From NCBI RefSeq assembly GCF_040529335.1, contig NZ_CP159534.1:8370001-8434000 (forward strand): DNA of 64,000 bases, in the 5' to 3' direction. The translations under genes were made by a program, and so were the position numbers. The notes beneath the pieces were generated by a model that worked only from the letters and a program-made list of their open reading frames with translations, was not told where the DNA came from and made no database searches. Every line of letters begins with the position of its first letter. Position 1 is the first letter of the stretch. The stretch comes from Streptomyces sp. HUAS MG91. Its GTDB lineage: Bacteria; Actinomycetota; Actinomycetes; Streptomycetales; Streptomycetaceae. Below are positions 8,905 to 17,681 of this stretch, one piece after another.

Positions 8905-8921
8905 TCCGTACCCGGTACGGA
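8905..8921. promoter_or_regulatory. Candidate TetR operator (17-bp palindrome)
   Basis: TCCGTACC-C-GGTACGGA is a perfect odd palindrome 13 bp upstream of the TetR start codon and 111 bp before the divergent glycosidase. Size, symmetry and location are those of a TetR-family autoregulatory site. Binding itself is inferred. Confidence 0.65.
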
Positions 8922-9031
8922 AATGAACTCGGTACTCTCTTCGCCGGTCCCGCGCACCGATCTCGGACCTTCAAAACCGGACCCGTCTGCCTTATCGTCT
9001 AGGCCCGAATCGTCGACAGACAGGTGATGTC

Positions 9032-10918
9032 GTGCGCCTTCCCTCCTGTGCAGTCATCGCTCTGCTGATCGCACTCGCCGCACCGACATCCGCCGCAGCC
9101 GGCGAGAGACACGCGGCACCGTCACCGAACCTCACGGAAAGGGCGTCCGCGGCGCCGTCCTGGACCGGACCGCTCAGCACCCGGGGCCGCTACATCGTCG
9201 ACGCCGACGGCAGCCGCTTCAAGCTCAAGTCGGGCAACTGGCACGGCGCCAGCGGAACCTGGGACGGCTCCGGGTCCGCGGACGATCCCGCGCACAACCA
9301 CGCCGGAGAGGTGGGCCACCGCGCGCCGCTCGGCCTGGACCGGGTGCCCATGAGCCGGGTCGTCACCGACTTCCAGGGCCTCGGACTGAACAGCGTGCGC
9401 CTGCCCTTCTCCAACGAGATGATCAGCGACACCCAGCCGGTGACCGGACTGACCGCCAACCCGGAGCTCAACGGGCTGCGCCCGCTGGAGGTGTTCGACC
9501 GGACCGTCCGGGCCCTCACCGACGCCGGGCTCGCGGTCATCCTCAACAACCACACCACCACGACCCGTTGGTGCTGCGGCGTCGACGGCAACGAACGCTG
9601 GAACAGCGGCCAGAGCACCCAGAAATGGCTCGACGACTGGGTCTTCATGGCCAAGCGCTACCGCTCCAACCCCCGCGTCGTCGGCGCCGACCTGCGCAAC
9701 GAGATACGCCGCGACGTCCTGGACGACCCCAACTGGGGACTCGGCGACTCCCACGACTGGGCCGCCGCCGCCCAGCAGGCCGGCGACCTGATCCTCAAGG
9801 ACGCCAACCCGGACCTGCTCATCATGGTCGAAGGCATCAACTGGGCGGGCATCCCGGTCGACGGATTCTGGCACGACCGCCCGCTCCTCAAACCCCTCGC
9901 CACCCTGTCGAACACGCTGGTACGCAGCCACAAGCTCGTCTACGCCGCCCATTTCTACGGCTACACCGGCCCTCAGCACAGCGGCGCGACCGGCATCGGC
10001 GAGACCACCGACGCCCGCTACCGCGACCTCGGCCGCGACGACCTGTTCCGGACCATGCGCGACTCCGCCTCCTACGTCGCCGACACCCCCGACCGCCACT
10101 TCACCGCACCGGTGTGGATCAGCGAGTTCGGTGTCGGCAAGGACGCCGACACGAAGGAACGCGCCTGGTTCGCCAACACCGTCGACTTCCTCGTCGACCA
10201 CGACCTCGACTTCGCCTACTGGCCCGCCGTCGGCTTCCAGGACGGCGACCAGGGCAACCGGTGGGGCCTGATCCGCTACGACACCACCGGCGCCGCACGC
10301 AGCATCCTGGACGCCGACGACTGGCGCGGCACCGCATGGCGCGAACTCACCGCCGCCGACGGACGGCAGGGCCCGGTACCGCAGGTGCGCACCTGGTCGA
10401 TGCTGAAGGCCACCCACACCGACGCCAACCGCTCGCTGAAGGCGGCCGCGGACTGGGACAGCGGAGCCCGCAAACTGTCCTGCCCCGACGACCAGCGGCT
10501 GATCGGCATCAGCCAGCGCGGCCAGGGCGGCCTGTGCACCGACGCCGGCATCGCGAACCTCGCGACCTCCGCCGCATCCGTCAAGGTCACCTCCGAAGCA
10601 CACGTCACCGCGGACTGGGCGCGCGGCTTCACGAAATACCAGTGCGCCGCGGGACAGTTCATGACCGGGTACAGCGTCCGCGGCAACCGGGTGTCCGCCG
10701 CCCTGTGCTCACCCGCACGCATCGCCCTCGCGGGGACCGGCCGCACCCTGTGGGACGACCGGGGCGACTCCCGCCCCGCGTCCGGCGAGGGCGGCGACTA
10801 CGCCAACGGCTTCTACAAGGCACAGTGCGACGCCGACGAGTACGCGGCCGGCATCGCCTTCTCGAATGCCGTCGGCCGCGGCGGCACTCCCGACGCGCTG
10901 TACTGCCGCAAGATCTGA
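9032..10918 (+). CDS. Secreted glycoside hydrolase family 5 (cellulase-like)
   Basis: An exported protein of 628 residues with a signal peptide (about residues 1-23, ending SAAAG). The GH5-type barrel spans about 45-440. The acid/base Glu is in LRNEIRR (E224) and the nucleophile Glu in WISEFGVGK (E365), with the companion HFYGYTG strand. GH5 enzymes cleave beta-1,4-glucans, mannans or glycosylceramides. The C-terminal ~190 residues form a Cys-bearing domain (KLSCPDD, GGLCTD, YQCAAGQ, ALCSP, AQCDAD, LYCRK) without a recognised fold, possibly substrate-binding. GTG start. Divergent from the TetR gene. Exact substrate unknown. Confidence 0.88.
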   Translation: MRLPSCAVIALLIALAAPTSAAAGERHAAPSPNLTERASAAPSWTGPLSTRGRYIVDADGSRFKLKSGNWHGASGTWDGSGSADDPAHNHAGEVGHRAPLGLDRVPMSRVVTDFQGLGLNSVRLPFSNEMISDTQPVTGLTANPELNGLRPLEVFDRTVRALTDAGLAVILNNHTTTTRWCCGVDGNERWNSGQSTQKWLDDWVFMAKRYRSNPRVVGADLRNEIRRDVLDDPNWGLGDSHDWAAAAQQAGDLILKDANPDLLIMVEGINWAGIPVDGFWHDRPLLKPLATLSNTLVRSHKLVYAAHFYGYTGPQHSGATGIGETTDARYRDLGRDDLFRTMRDSASYVADTPDRHFTAPVWISEFGVGKDADTKERAWFANTVDFLVDHDLDFAYWPAVGFQDGDQGNRWGLIRYDTTGAARSILDADDWRGTAWRELTAADGRQGPVPQVRTWSMLKATHTDANRSLKAAADWDSGARKLSCPDDQRLIGISQRGQGGLCTDAGIANLATSAASVKVTSEAHVTADWARGFTKYQCAAGQFMTGYSVRGNRVSAALCSPARIALAGTGRTLWDDRGDSRPASGEGGDYANGFYKAQCDADEYAAGIAFSNAVGRGGTPDALYCRKI

Positions 10919-11002
10919 AGGGCCGCCGAGCTGTCGGGAGCGGTGGGGGAGAGGTCGTGGCAGACTCGGTCCGAACGGGCCGACGATCGACCGGGAGCGC
11001 CG

Positions 11003-11608
11003 ATGACCACTGCACGGGACCTCGCACTCGTTGCTCTGGACGCGTCCCCGGGCCGCACCGTGGAACAGGGCGACCTGTCGCTCGCGCTCGCGGGCGCCGA
11101 GGCGATCGACCTGGTCAGTGCTGGTGTGATCACCTTCGACGGGGACCGGATGGTGCCCGGCCCGCCGACGCGAACGGGCGACCGGCTCCTCGACGAGGCC
11201 GCCGCGTCGCTCCTGCGGGAAGAGCCCTACGAAACCGTCGAGGACTGGCTGTGGCGGCGCGGCGACGAGCTGGCGGCGGCCTACGTCGACGACGTCGAGG
11301 GCGTCGAGCCGGGAGCCCGGGGACGTGCCCGCCGCCATCCGCTGCTGTCCGGGCGGCGGGGCGCGGTGGACCCTGCGGAGCGTGACCGTGCGGAGGCCCG
11401 CCGGGCGTCCGGGGAGCCTGTCCTGGCCGTCCTCGCGGCAGCGGCCGGGGCGCAGGACGAGCGGCCGGAGGCGGGCCGGGACATCACCGATGACGCGGTG
11501 ACCACCGTACTGGCCGCCGTCGGCGACGCGGTGATGGAACTCGAAGCCGTACGGCAGCGCCGGTCGATCGAGGACGCCGCGTTCGACAACGTCTGGCGAG
11601 GTTTCTGA
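11003..11608 (+). CDS. GPP34 family phosphoprotein
   Basis: A 201-residue protein of the Golgi phosphoprotein 3-like (GPP34) family, common in several copies in Streptomyces. It shows the conserved start TTARDLALVALD, the segment LALAGAEAIDLVSAGVITFDGDRM and an acidic helical C-terminus ending MELEAVRQRRSIEDAAFDN. Eukaryotic GOLPH3 binds phosphatidylinositol-4-phosphate; the bacterial role is unknown and the protein is probably peripheral to the membrane. The ATG at 11003 has GGGAG upstream. A longer in-frame GTG-type start is rejected because the extension is unlike the family. It ends at a strong hairpin. Confidence 0.85.
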   Translation: MTTARDLALVALDASPGRTVEQGDLSLALAGAEAIDLVSAGVITFDGDRMVPGPPTRTGDRLLDEAAASLLREEPYETVEDWLWRRGDELAAAYVDDVEGVEPGARGRARRHPLLSGRRGAVDPAERDRAEARRASGEPVLAVLAAAAGAQDERPEAGRDITDDAVTTVLAAVGDAVMELEAVRQRRSIEDAAFDNVWRGF

Positions 11609-11663
11609 GCCCGCCCGGCACCCCGGTCGGGCGGGACACGAACCGGACTTTCCGTCCAACGGC

Positions 11664-11698
11664 GAACGGCTCCGCCCACCGAGGTGGGGGAGCCGTTC
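11664..11698. terminator. Bidirectional hairpin terminator
   Basis: GAACGGCTCC and GGAGCCGTTC arms continue inward with CCCACC/GGTGGG, giving a roughly 16-bp stem with one bulged G and a 2-nt loop. It separates the GPP34 gene from the converging GlsB-type gene and can serve both. Confidence 0.85.
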
Positions 11699-11731
11699 AG
11701 CACATCCGAGCGAGCGGATACTCCGACAGGT

Positions 11732-12004
11732 TCAGGCGCGGCGCCGGTTGCCCGCGATCACGCGGTACAGGATCAGCAGGATCAGCGACCCGACGATGGC
11801 GGCCACCCACGTCGACAGGTTGAAGAAGCCGTCGATGGAGTCGACACCGAAGACCACCTTGCCGAGCCAGCCTCCGAGGAGACCCCCGACGATTCCGATG
11901 AGCATCGTGACGATGATGCCACCAGGGTCCTTGCCCGGCAGCAGCAGCTTGGCGATCGCCCCTGCGAGCAAGCCGAGAACTATCCACGCGATGATGCCCA
12001 TCAT
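11732..12004 (-). CDS. GlsB/YeaQ/YmgE family stress-response membrane protein
   Basis: A 90-residue integral membrane protein with three helices: IIAWIVLGLLAGAIAKLLLPG, IIVTMLIGIVGGLLGGWLG and WVAAIVGSLILLILYRVIAG. The GLLAGAIAKLL and Gly-rich GIVGGLLGGWLG motifs define the transglycosylase-associated (YeaQ/GlsB) family, induced by general stress in many bacteria. The start is one of two adjacent ATG codons (12004 or 12001) with TTGGAGG upstream. It is probably transcribed alone; the upstream 200-bp gap should hold its promoter, but I could not place boxes with confidence. Confidence 0.9.
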   Translation of the reverse strand: MMGIIAWIVLGLLAGAIAKLLLPGKDPGGIIVTMLIGIVGGLLGGWLGKVVFGVDSIDGFFNLSTWVAAIVGSLILLILYRVIAGNRRRA

Positions 12005-12209
12005 CTGCCTCCAACCAGCGAAAATAAGAACTAGGTAAGCGAATGTTCCGTGGCGTCGATTTCAAACCAGGGGACACTTCCCGGTCCCGTTCCAGGGGTG
12101 AAACCGGCGCGTGGGGTCGTGCGCCCGGGACGCCGCGATCTTGTGCGCCGGTGGCCGGCCGACGGGGCTGGGCAGTCTGCTCGCAGCACAGACGGCGAGG
12201 AGGCTTGTG

Positions 12210-12761
12210 GTGGCCAGTGAGTTTCAGCGGACGAAGGTCCGGGCGATGTTCGACGCGTTCGACGCGGACGGTGACGGCTCCCTGCGGGAGGGAGACTTCG
12301 AGGCGCTGACGGCCCGGTGGGGGGTGCTGCCGCGGGTCGCCGACGGACCGGAGCTGGCGGCGAAGGTGCGTACGGTGCTCATGGGGTGGTGGCAGCACCT
12401 GTCGACCGTCGGCGGCGGGGCCGCTGCCGAGCGGATCGGCATGGACGACCTGATGGCGATGGTCGACCGCCTGCCGACGATGAAGCAGGAGGTCACGGCG
12501 ACGGCGGACGTCATCTTCGACGCCATCGACGAGAACGGGGACGGCCGGATCTCCCGGAGCGAACACGGGCGGCTGATCGACACCTGGCACGGGCGGGCCG
12601 TCCCGACCGGCGACGTCTTCGACCGGCTCGACCAGGACGGCGACGGCTACCTCAGCCGCTCCGAGTTCGAGGTGCTGTGGACGCAGTTCTGGATCAGCGA
12701 CGATCCGGCCGAGCCGGGCAACCTGATGTGCGGGCCCGTGGCGGGCGCGACCGCCACCTGA
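12210..12761 (+). CDS. EF-hand calcium-binding protein (calerythrin-like)
   Basis: A cytosolic protein of 183 residues with three canonical 12-residue calcium loops: DADGDGSLREGD (18-29), DENGDGRISRSE and DQDGDGYLSRSE. The fourth hand expected in calerythrin-type proteins seems degenerate, around GGGAAAERIGMDDLM. Proteins of this kind act as calcium buffers or sensors in actinomycetes. GTG 12210 (or GTG 12207) is favoured because GGCGAGGAGG lies just upstream, although the frame stays open further 5'. Ca2+ binding is strongly implied by the intact loops; partners are unknown. Confidence 0.9.
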   Translation: MASEFQRTKVRAMFDAFDADGDGSLREGDFEALTARWGVLPRVADGPELAAKVRTVLMGWWQHLSTVGGGAAAERIGMDDLMAMVDRLPTMKQEVTATADVIFDAIDENGDGRISRSEHGRLIDTWHGRAVPTGDVFDRLDQDGDGYLSRSEFEVLWTQFWISDDPAEPGNLMCGPVAGATAT

Positions 12762-12857
12762 GACCGCGCTCGAGGCGACAGGGCGCTCGGGCTCGTAGGC
12801 TCGCAGTGACCAGCCCTACGGTGTCCCGGTGCACCGAGACCTCCGGAGGTACCCCGC

Positions 12858-14033
12858 GTGAACCGTCCCCCGGAGAACCCGCTGCCCGCCGACGACGGCC
12901 AGCAGGCTCTGTTCGGCTGGGACGACGCCCCCGCCCCCGGCGGGGCAGGGGGCGGCTTCCGCGACAGCGCACAGGCGCGACGGCTGCTCGACATCCGGTC
13001 GGTGTACGCGGAGCGCGAGGCGCTCGACTCGCCGCGCGGGCGGCAGATCATGGCCCGGCTGCCCGACGCGGAGGTGACCGAGGTCGCCGGCCACTGGCGC
13101 ATCCCCTCGCTCCACGGCAACGAGGGAAACGTCGCACGCTGGACCCGGATCAAGACCGAGACCCTGGTCCTCGGCGTCAAGCGCCACCTGGTCACCCGCC
13201 CCAACGGACGCTCCGCGGACTGGATCGCCCCCGGCGTCTCCAACGGCTGCGCCATGGCCTGCGCCTACTGCTACGTCCCCCGCCGCAAGGGATACGCCAA
13301 CCCGATCACCCTCTTCACCAACATCGAGGCGATCCTCGCCCACGTCCGCCGGCACGCACGCGCCCAGGGACCGAAGAGCGAACCCAACCAGTGCGATCCA
13401 CACGCGTGGGTCTACGACATCGGTGAGAACGGCGACTGCTCGGTGGACGCGCTGTTGTGCGACAACACCGCCGACTACATCGCCGCCTTCCGGCAACTGC
13501 CCACCGCCAAGGCGTCGTTCGCCACGAAGTTCGTCAACCCCGACCTCCTCGACCTCGACCCGCGGGGGCGCACACGGATCCGCTTCTCGCTCATGCCCCC
13601 TCCCGACGCGCGCCGACTGGACATCCGCACCAGCCCGGTCGCCGAGCGGATCGCCGCCGCCGCGGACTTCCTCGACGCGGGCTACGAGGTCCACTTCAAC
13701 CTGTCGCCGGTCGTCCTGCGCCCCGGCTGGCAGCGCGACTGGGCCGAACTGCTCGCCCATCTCGACGACGTCCTGCCCACACGTGTGAAGCGACAGGCCG
13801 CCGCCGAGATCATCATGCTCACGCACAACCAGCAGCTCCACGAGGTGAACCTCGGCTGGCACCCGCGCGCGGAGGAGCTGCTGTGGCAGCCGGAAGCGCA
13901 GGAGACCAAACGCTCGGAGAACGGCGCCCTCAACGTCCGCTACCGGGTGCAGGTCAAACAACGCGCCCTCGCCCGCCTCACGGACCTGCTCACCACGCAC
14001 GCCCCCTGGCTGCGCATCCGCTACGCCTTCTGA
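12858..14033 (+). CDS. Radical SAM protein, spore photoproduct lyase family
   Basis: A 391-residue radical SAM enzyme. The [4Fe-4S] motif C-x3-C-x2-C is at Cys131, Cys135 and Cys138 (NGCAMACAYCYVPR). The following sequence (ITLFTNIEAILAHV, SFATKFVNPDLLDL, IRFSLMPPPDARRLDIRT, EVHFNLSPVV) matches proteins usually annotated as spore photoproduct lyase family in Streptomyces. Streptomyces spores lack the small acid-soluble proteins of Bacillus, so true repair of spore photoproduct is uncertain. GTG start. It appears monocistronic. Confidence 0.85.
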   Translation: MNRPPENPLPADDGQQALFGWDDAPAPGGAGGGFRDSAQARRLLDIRSVYAEREALDSPRGRQIMARLPDAEVTEVAGHWRIPSLHGNEGNVARWTRIKTETLVLGVKRHLVTRPNGRSADWIAPGVSNGCAMACAYCYVPRRKGYANPITLFTNIEAILAHVRRHARAQGPKSEPNQCDPHAWVYDIGENGDCSVDALLCDNTADYIAAFRQLPTAKASFATKFVNPDLLDLDPRGRTRIRFSLMPPPDARRLDIRTSPVAERIAAAADFLDAGYEVHFNLSPVVLRPGWQRDWAELLAHLDDVLPTRVKRQAAAEIIMLTHNQQLHEVNLGWHPRAEELLWQPEAQETKRSENGALNVRYRVQVKQRALARLTDLLTTHAPWLRIRYAF

Positions 14034-14082
14034 AGAGGGCGCTCGGCAGCGGTCGGTCGGACGCGGCGTCAATTCTCGAAAG

Positions 14083-14258
14083 CTACCGGATACCGGCTCG
14101 CGCAGGCCGAGGACGACGCCGTGTACCTCGTCCGCATGCTCGCCGACCCGAACATCAGTGACGCCATGAACGACGCGATCCAGGCGGTCCTCGACGACGG
14201 CAGCCCGGAGGCGCTCCGGTACTTCCGCACGGTCGGCCAGTACGAGATCGACGGCTGA
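14083..14258 (+). pseudogene. Fragment of an ALF-repeat protein
   Basis: One frame reads SKATGYRLAQAEDDAVYLVRM, then LADPNISDAMNDAIQAV and LDDGSPEALRYFRTVGQYEIDG-stop. This looks like the last unit of the alanine-rich ALF repeats found in large actinomycete proteins (short helices ending in a GQY-type phrase). No start codon gives a plausible complete gene. GTG 14121 would leave only 45 residues. I read it as the 3' remnant of a lost gene; an independent short peptide is the alternative. Confidence 0.5.
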
Positions 14259-14285
14259 GCACGGCCGCGACACCCGAGCGACCGG

Positions 14286-14320
14286 GCCGGGCCGGGGCCG
14301 CCCCCGCCCCCCGGCCCGGC
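14286..14320. terminator. GC-rich hairpin
   Basis: GCCGGGCCGGGG and CCCCGGCCCGGC form a perfect 12-bp stem with an 11-nt loop, between the ALF-repeat remnant and the next gene. It is likely a rho-independent-type terminator of upstream transcription. Confidence 0.7.
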
Positions 14321-14357
14321 AACGCCGCGGGCGGGGCTCCTGTTACGGTCGGGCGCC

Positions 14358-14861
14358 ATGAGCTGGCTTCCCGATGACTTCGTCCACCCCGTCCTGGTGC
14401 CGCTGCCGGGTGGTGGCCACCATCTGCGGCCGATCCGTGAGACGGACACCGCGCTCGACTATCCGGCGGTGATGGGTTCGCGCGAGCGGCTGTGGTCCCT
14501 CTTCGGCCCGGCCTGGAACTGGCCCGCGGCCACCCTGACCTACGAGGCCGACCAGGCCGACCTGTTGCGGCACGAGAAGGAGATCGCCGCGCACCAGTCC
14601 TTCAACTACGCGCTGTTCGACACGGCGGAGACAGCTCTGCTCGGCTGCGTCTACATCGACCCGCCGGAGAGGGCCGGCGCGGATGGCGAGATCTCCTGGT
14701 GGGTGGTGGACGAACTGGAGGGCAGCGAGGTCGAGCAGGCCCTCGACGCGCTGGTGCCCCAGTGGATCGCGGCCGACTGGCCGTTCGAGCAGCCGCGCTT
14801 CGTCGGCCGCGAGATCTCCTGGGCGGAGTGGCTCGCCCTGCCCGAGCATCCCGGCAGGTGA
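14358..14861 (+). CDS. GNAT-like N-acetyltransferase
   Basis: A 167-residue protein with a GNAT-type layout: an N-terminal substrate segment LVPLPGGGHHLRPIRETD, a central strand pair YALFDTAETALLGCVYIDPPE and EISWWVVDELEGSEVEQAL, corresponding to the family's beta4-beta5 and acetyl-CoA region. The acetyl-CoA loop Q/RxxGxG/A is not recognisable (E-G-S-E-V in its place), so activity is uncertain. ATG start. A second acetyltransferase gene follows 81 bp downstream on the same strand. The substrate is unknown. Confidence 0.65.
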   Translation: MSWLPDDFVHPVLVPLPGGGHHLRPIRETDTALDYPAVMGSRERLWSLFGPAWNWPAATLTYEADQADLLRHEKEIAAHQSFNYALFDTAETALLGCVYIDPPERAGADGEISWWVVDELEGSEVEQALDALVPQWIAADWPFEQPRFVGREISWAEWLALPEHPGR

Positions 14862-14942
14862 GTGGTGTGTCGCGTGCGTGCGGCGAGTGGCGTGGTGGAC
14901 AAGGCAATTGCTGCGGCTGAGGCGCCGGTTAGGGTCTGTGCC

Positions 14943-15437
14943 ATGGCTGCCGATCCCTCTCCCGCCCCTGTCCTCACCCTGCGCGTCGCGACCCGCGCCG
15001 ACCTGCCCGCGGTGCTGGCCCTGCTCGCCGACGAGGAGCGGGTGGTGGACCCGGCGACCGTCACGGTCTCAGAGGCGTACGAGCACGCCTTCGCGGCGAT
15101 CGACACGGACCCGCGCAACGAGATGCTGGTCCTGGTCCAGGACGCCGACGGCCATGACCGGGGCGGGACGGTCGTGGGCTGTCTCCAGGCCACGTACATC
15201 CCTGGGCTCGGAAAAGGCGGCGCCGAGCGGGCCCTCATCGAAGCGGTACGGATCCGGGCCGACCGCAGGAGCGGCGGGTTGGGCCGCATCCTCATGGAAC
15301 GCGCGATCGAGCGGGCGCGCGCCCGTGGCTGCCGACTCGTCCAGCTGACGAGCAACAAGCAGCGCGAGAACGCGCACCGCTTCTACGCGGGACTCGGATT
15401 CGCCCGCAGCCACGACGGGTTCAAGCTCGGACTGTAG
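14943..15437 (+). CDS. GNAT family N-acetyltransferase
   Basis: A 164-residue acetyltransferase with a complete GNAT fold signature: LTLRVATRADLPAVLALL at the start, VVGCLQATYIPGLG on strand beta4, the acetyl-CoA pyrophosphate loop RRSGGLGRILMERAIERA, and CRLVQLTSNKQRENAHRFYAGLGF at the C-terminus. It transfers acetyl groups from acetyl-CoA to an unidentified amine. The ATG at 14943 is preferred over the longer frame because the family starts near the LTLR strand. It ends 6 bp before a hairpin. Confidence 0.88.
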   Translation: MAADPSPAPVLTLRVATRADLPAVLALLADEERVVDPATVTVSEAYEHAFAAIDTDPRNEMLVLVQDADGHDRGGTVVGCLQATYIPGLGKGGAERALIEAVRIRADRRSGGLGRILMERAIERARARGCRLVQLTSNKQRENAHRFYAGLGFARSHDGFKLGL

Positions 15438-15442
15438 GACGG

Positions 15443-15472
15443 GTCGGCGGACACTCTCCGGAGCCCGCCGAC
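15443..15472. terminator. Hairpin between convergent genes
   Basis: GTCGGCGG and CCGCCGAC form a perfect 8-bp stem with a 14-nt loop, right after the GNAT stop and before the converging FG-GAP gene. Probable terminator. Confidence 0.6.
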
Positions 15473-15569
15473 ACGTCCTGCAGTCCGAGCACCCGCCCGT
15501 ACTCGATCGCCCCCGCAGTCGATCCAAGTTCCGTGCGGGCATGGTCATTTCGCGCGGGGGCTGTGCTGC

Positions 15570-17027
15570 CTACTTGCCGATGACCTCGCCGTACTTCGTG
15601 CCGGTGAGCAGCGCGAGCCCGAGCGGTGTCAGCGAGCGGCCGAGGGGATGGGCGGTCTCCGTGCTCTGCGCGTACCAGACGCCGCCCGAACGGGCCTCGC
15701 CCGCGTTCTCCGTGGGGGCGCTCGCGGCGACGTCGCCCAACTGGTCGGGGTTGTACCTGCCGGTGGTCACCTGCGCGCCGAACTGGTCGCCGGCCTCCGC
15801 GGTGCCCGGCATGTCGGGGGTGTTCTGGTTGACCGCGACGCCGCCGGACGGGCCGGTGGGCGTGCCGCGCAGGACGACGTACGCGCCCGCGTCCTTGACG
15901 GTGCCGACGTCCTCACCGGGCACGCCGACCACCAGTTCCGGGAGGCCGTCGTCGTTCACATCGCCCGCGGCGACCGAGAAGCCGAACCAGTCGCCCGCCT
16001 CGGAGGCCCCGGCGACTCCGGGGCTGTCCTGGGTGAAGCAGTCGTGCGAGGAGCCGAAGGCCGCGCCCTTGCCGTACACGAGGGCGACCGCGCCGCCGGC
16101 CCGCTCGTCCGCGCACAGCGGTGCCTCTTCGGACTCGGCGTTGGGCTGGTCGTAGCCGATGGCGAGGTCGTCCTTGCCGTCCCGGTCGAGGTCGGCGGCG
16201 GCGAGCGACTGGCCGTAGTCGCCGGTGCTCCACTGCTCGACGGGCTTGCCCGCCTCGTCCCAGCGCAGGATGAAGGAGCCGGCGCCCTCCATCTCCTTGT
16301 AGGTGACGGCGAGGTCGTCCGTGCCGTCACCGTCGAAGTCGCCGGTGGCCAGGTCGCGCGTGCCGCCGCCCATGCTGTAGCGGTGGATGACCTCGGTGGT
16401 GGTGGGCGAGCCGGGCGTCAGCGGGCCCGGGCGCAGCCGCAGCGAGCCGTGCTCCTCGCCGGACGCGCCGATCGCGAGGTCCTGGTCGCCGTCGTGGTCG
16501 TAGTCGCCCACGGAGACGCGGCCGCCGAGCTGCGTGAACTCGCCCTCGCCCCTGGCGGCGGTGAAGCCGACGCTGTCGTGATTGCCGAAGCCCGTACGGG
16601 AGCCGTACAGCACGGTGACGGTGCCTTCGTGGCCGTGGCCCGTGTCGGTGAGGGCCTCACCGCTCGCGCCGATCACGAGGTCGGCGACGCCGTCGCCGTT
16701 GAGGTCGCCGGAGGCCACCGCGGAGCCGAATCTGTCCCCGGCCTCCGGAGTGCCGGGCACGGCGCGGTAGGACTGGCTGATGATGCCGGTGGAGCTGTTC
16801 GGGCCGAGCCCGTTCACCCCGCCCCAGACCACATTGACGTATCCGGCCTTCGCCTTGCCGTTCACGGTCGCCGACGGCACACCGACGGCGAGGTCGGTGA
16901 GGCCGTCCCCGTTGAAGTCGGCGTGGAGCGGGGTCGCGGCGGTCGCGGTTCCCGCGAGGGGCAGGGTCAGGCCGGCGGCGGTGAGGGCAGCAACGGCCGC
17001 TGTGGCGCCCAGGGTTCGTACACGCAC
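15570..17027 (-). CDS. Secreted FG-GAP repeat (integrin alpha-type propeller) protein
   Basis: An exported protein of 485 residues with a signal peptide (about 1-30, ending TATAA). It has at least six FG-GAP units carrying calcium-type motifs: DFNGDGLTDLAVG, DLNGDGVADLVIG, DYDHDGDQDLAIG, DFDGDGTDDLAVT, DLDRDGKDDLAIG and DVNDDGLPELVVG. Together they would close a beta-propeller like integrin alpha heads. Such proteins are abundant in Streptomyces secretomes, with no proven role. GTG 17027 is chosen because GGGAG precedes it and the signal peptide starts there. The frame is open upstream, but that part is not coding-like. Confidence 0.9.
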   Translation of the reverse strand: MRVRTLGATAAVAALTAAGLTLPLAGTATAATPLHADFNGDGLTDLAVGVPSATVNGKAKAGYVNVVWGGVNGLGPNSSTGIISQSYRAVPGTPEAGDRFGSAVASGDLNGDGVADLVIGASGEALTDTGHGHEGTVTVLYGSRTGFGNHDSVGFTAARGEGEFTQLGGRVSVGDYDHDGDQDLAIGASGEEHGSLRLRPGPLTPGSPTTTEVIHRYSMGGGTRDLATGDFDGDGTDDLAVTYKEMEGAGSFILRWDEAGKPVEQWSTGDYGQSLAAADLDRDGKDDLAIGYDQPNAESEEAPLCADERAGGAVALVYGKGAAFGSSHDCFTQDSPGVAGASEAGDWFGFSVAAGDVNDDGLPELVVGVPGEDVGTVKDAGAYVVLRGTPTGPSGGVAVNQNTPDMPGTAEAGDQFGAQVTTGRYNPDQLGDVAASAPTENAGEARSGGVWYAQSTETAHPLGRSLTPLGLALLTGTKYGEVIGK

Positions 17028-17279
17028 GGTCGTTCTCCCGGAAGTTGAGAAGGGGGAAGGGAAAGTCTTCCGGGCTGTGTGACGGGTGAGGTGTACGAAG
17101 GGTTGTGCGAAAGGGGCGTGAAAGTGAACCCCGTCCGCGTGCGCCTGGCCGCACGTCCCGCACGCTCGCAAGGACGCTCCGACCGAGGCGGCGTTTAATG
17201 AACGTAGGGGAGCGTCTCTCCCGGGAGCAGCACATGTCCGCCACCCAAGACACGTCGGAACGGGGTCATCGTCATCGTC

Positions 17280-17595
<316 letters not shown>

Positions 17596-17681
17596 CGCCG
17601 GTCCGGCACTGCCGCCGAGGCGCGGGCCGGGCGACGCCGGGGGAACCCCGAGATTCCCCATGACGGTTCGCCGAGGACCAC

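Noticed and set aside
9122..10603. A 493-codon frame antisense to the GH5 glycosidase
   Set aside because: Shadow frame with strongly biased composition (Val-Gly-Ala-Asp runs); the sense frame has catalytic residues and a signal peptide.
12858..14033. Assigning true spore photoproduct lyase activity
   Set aside because: Family membership is clear, but Streptomyces spores differ from Bacillus spores and the catalytic context was not verified; kept as family-level annotation.
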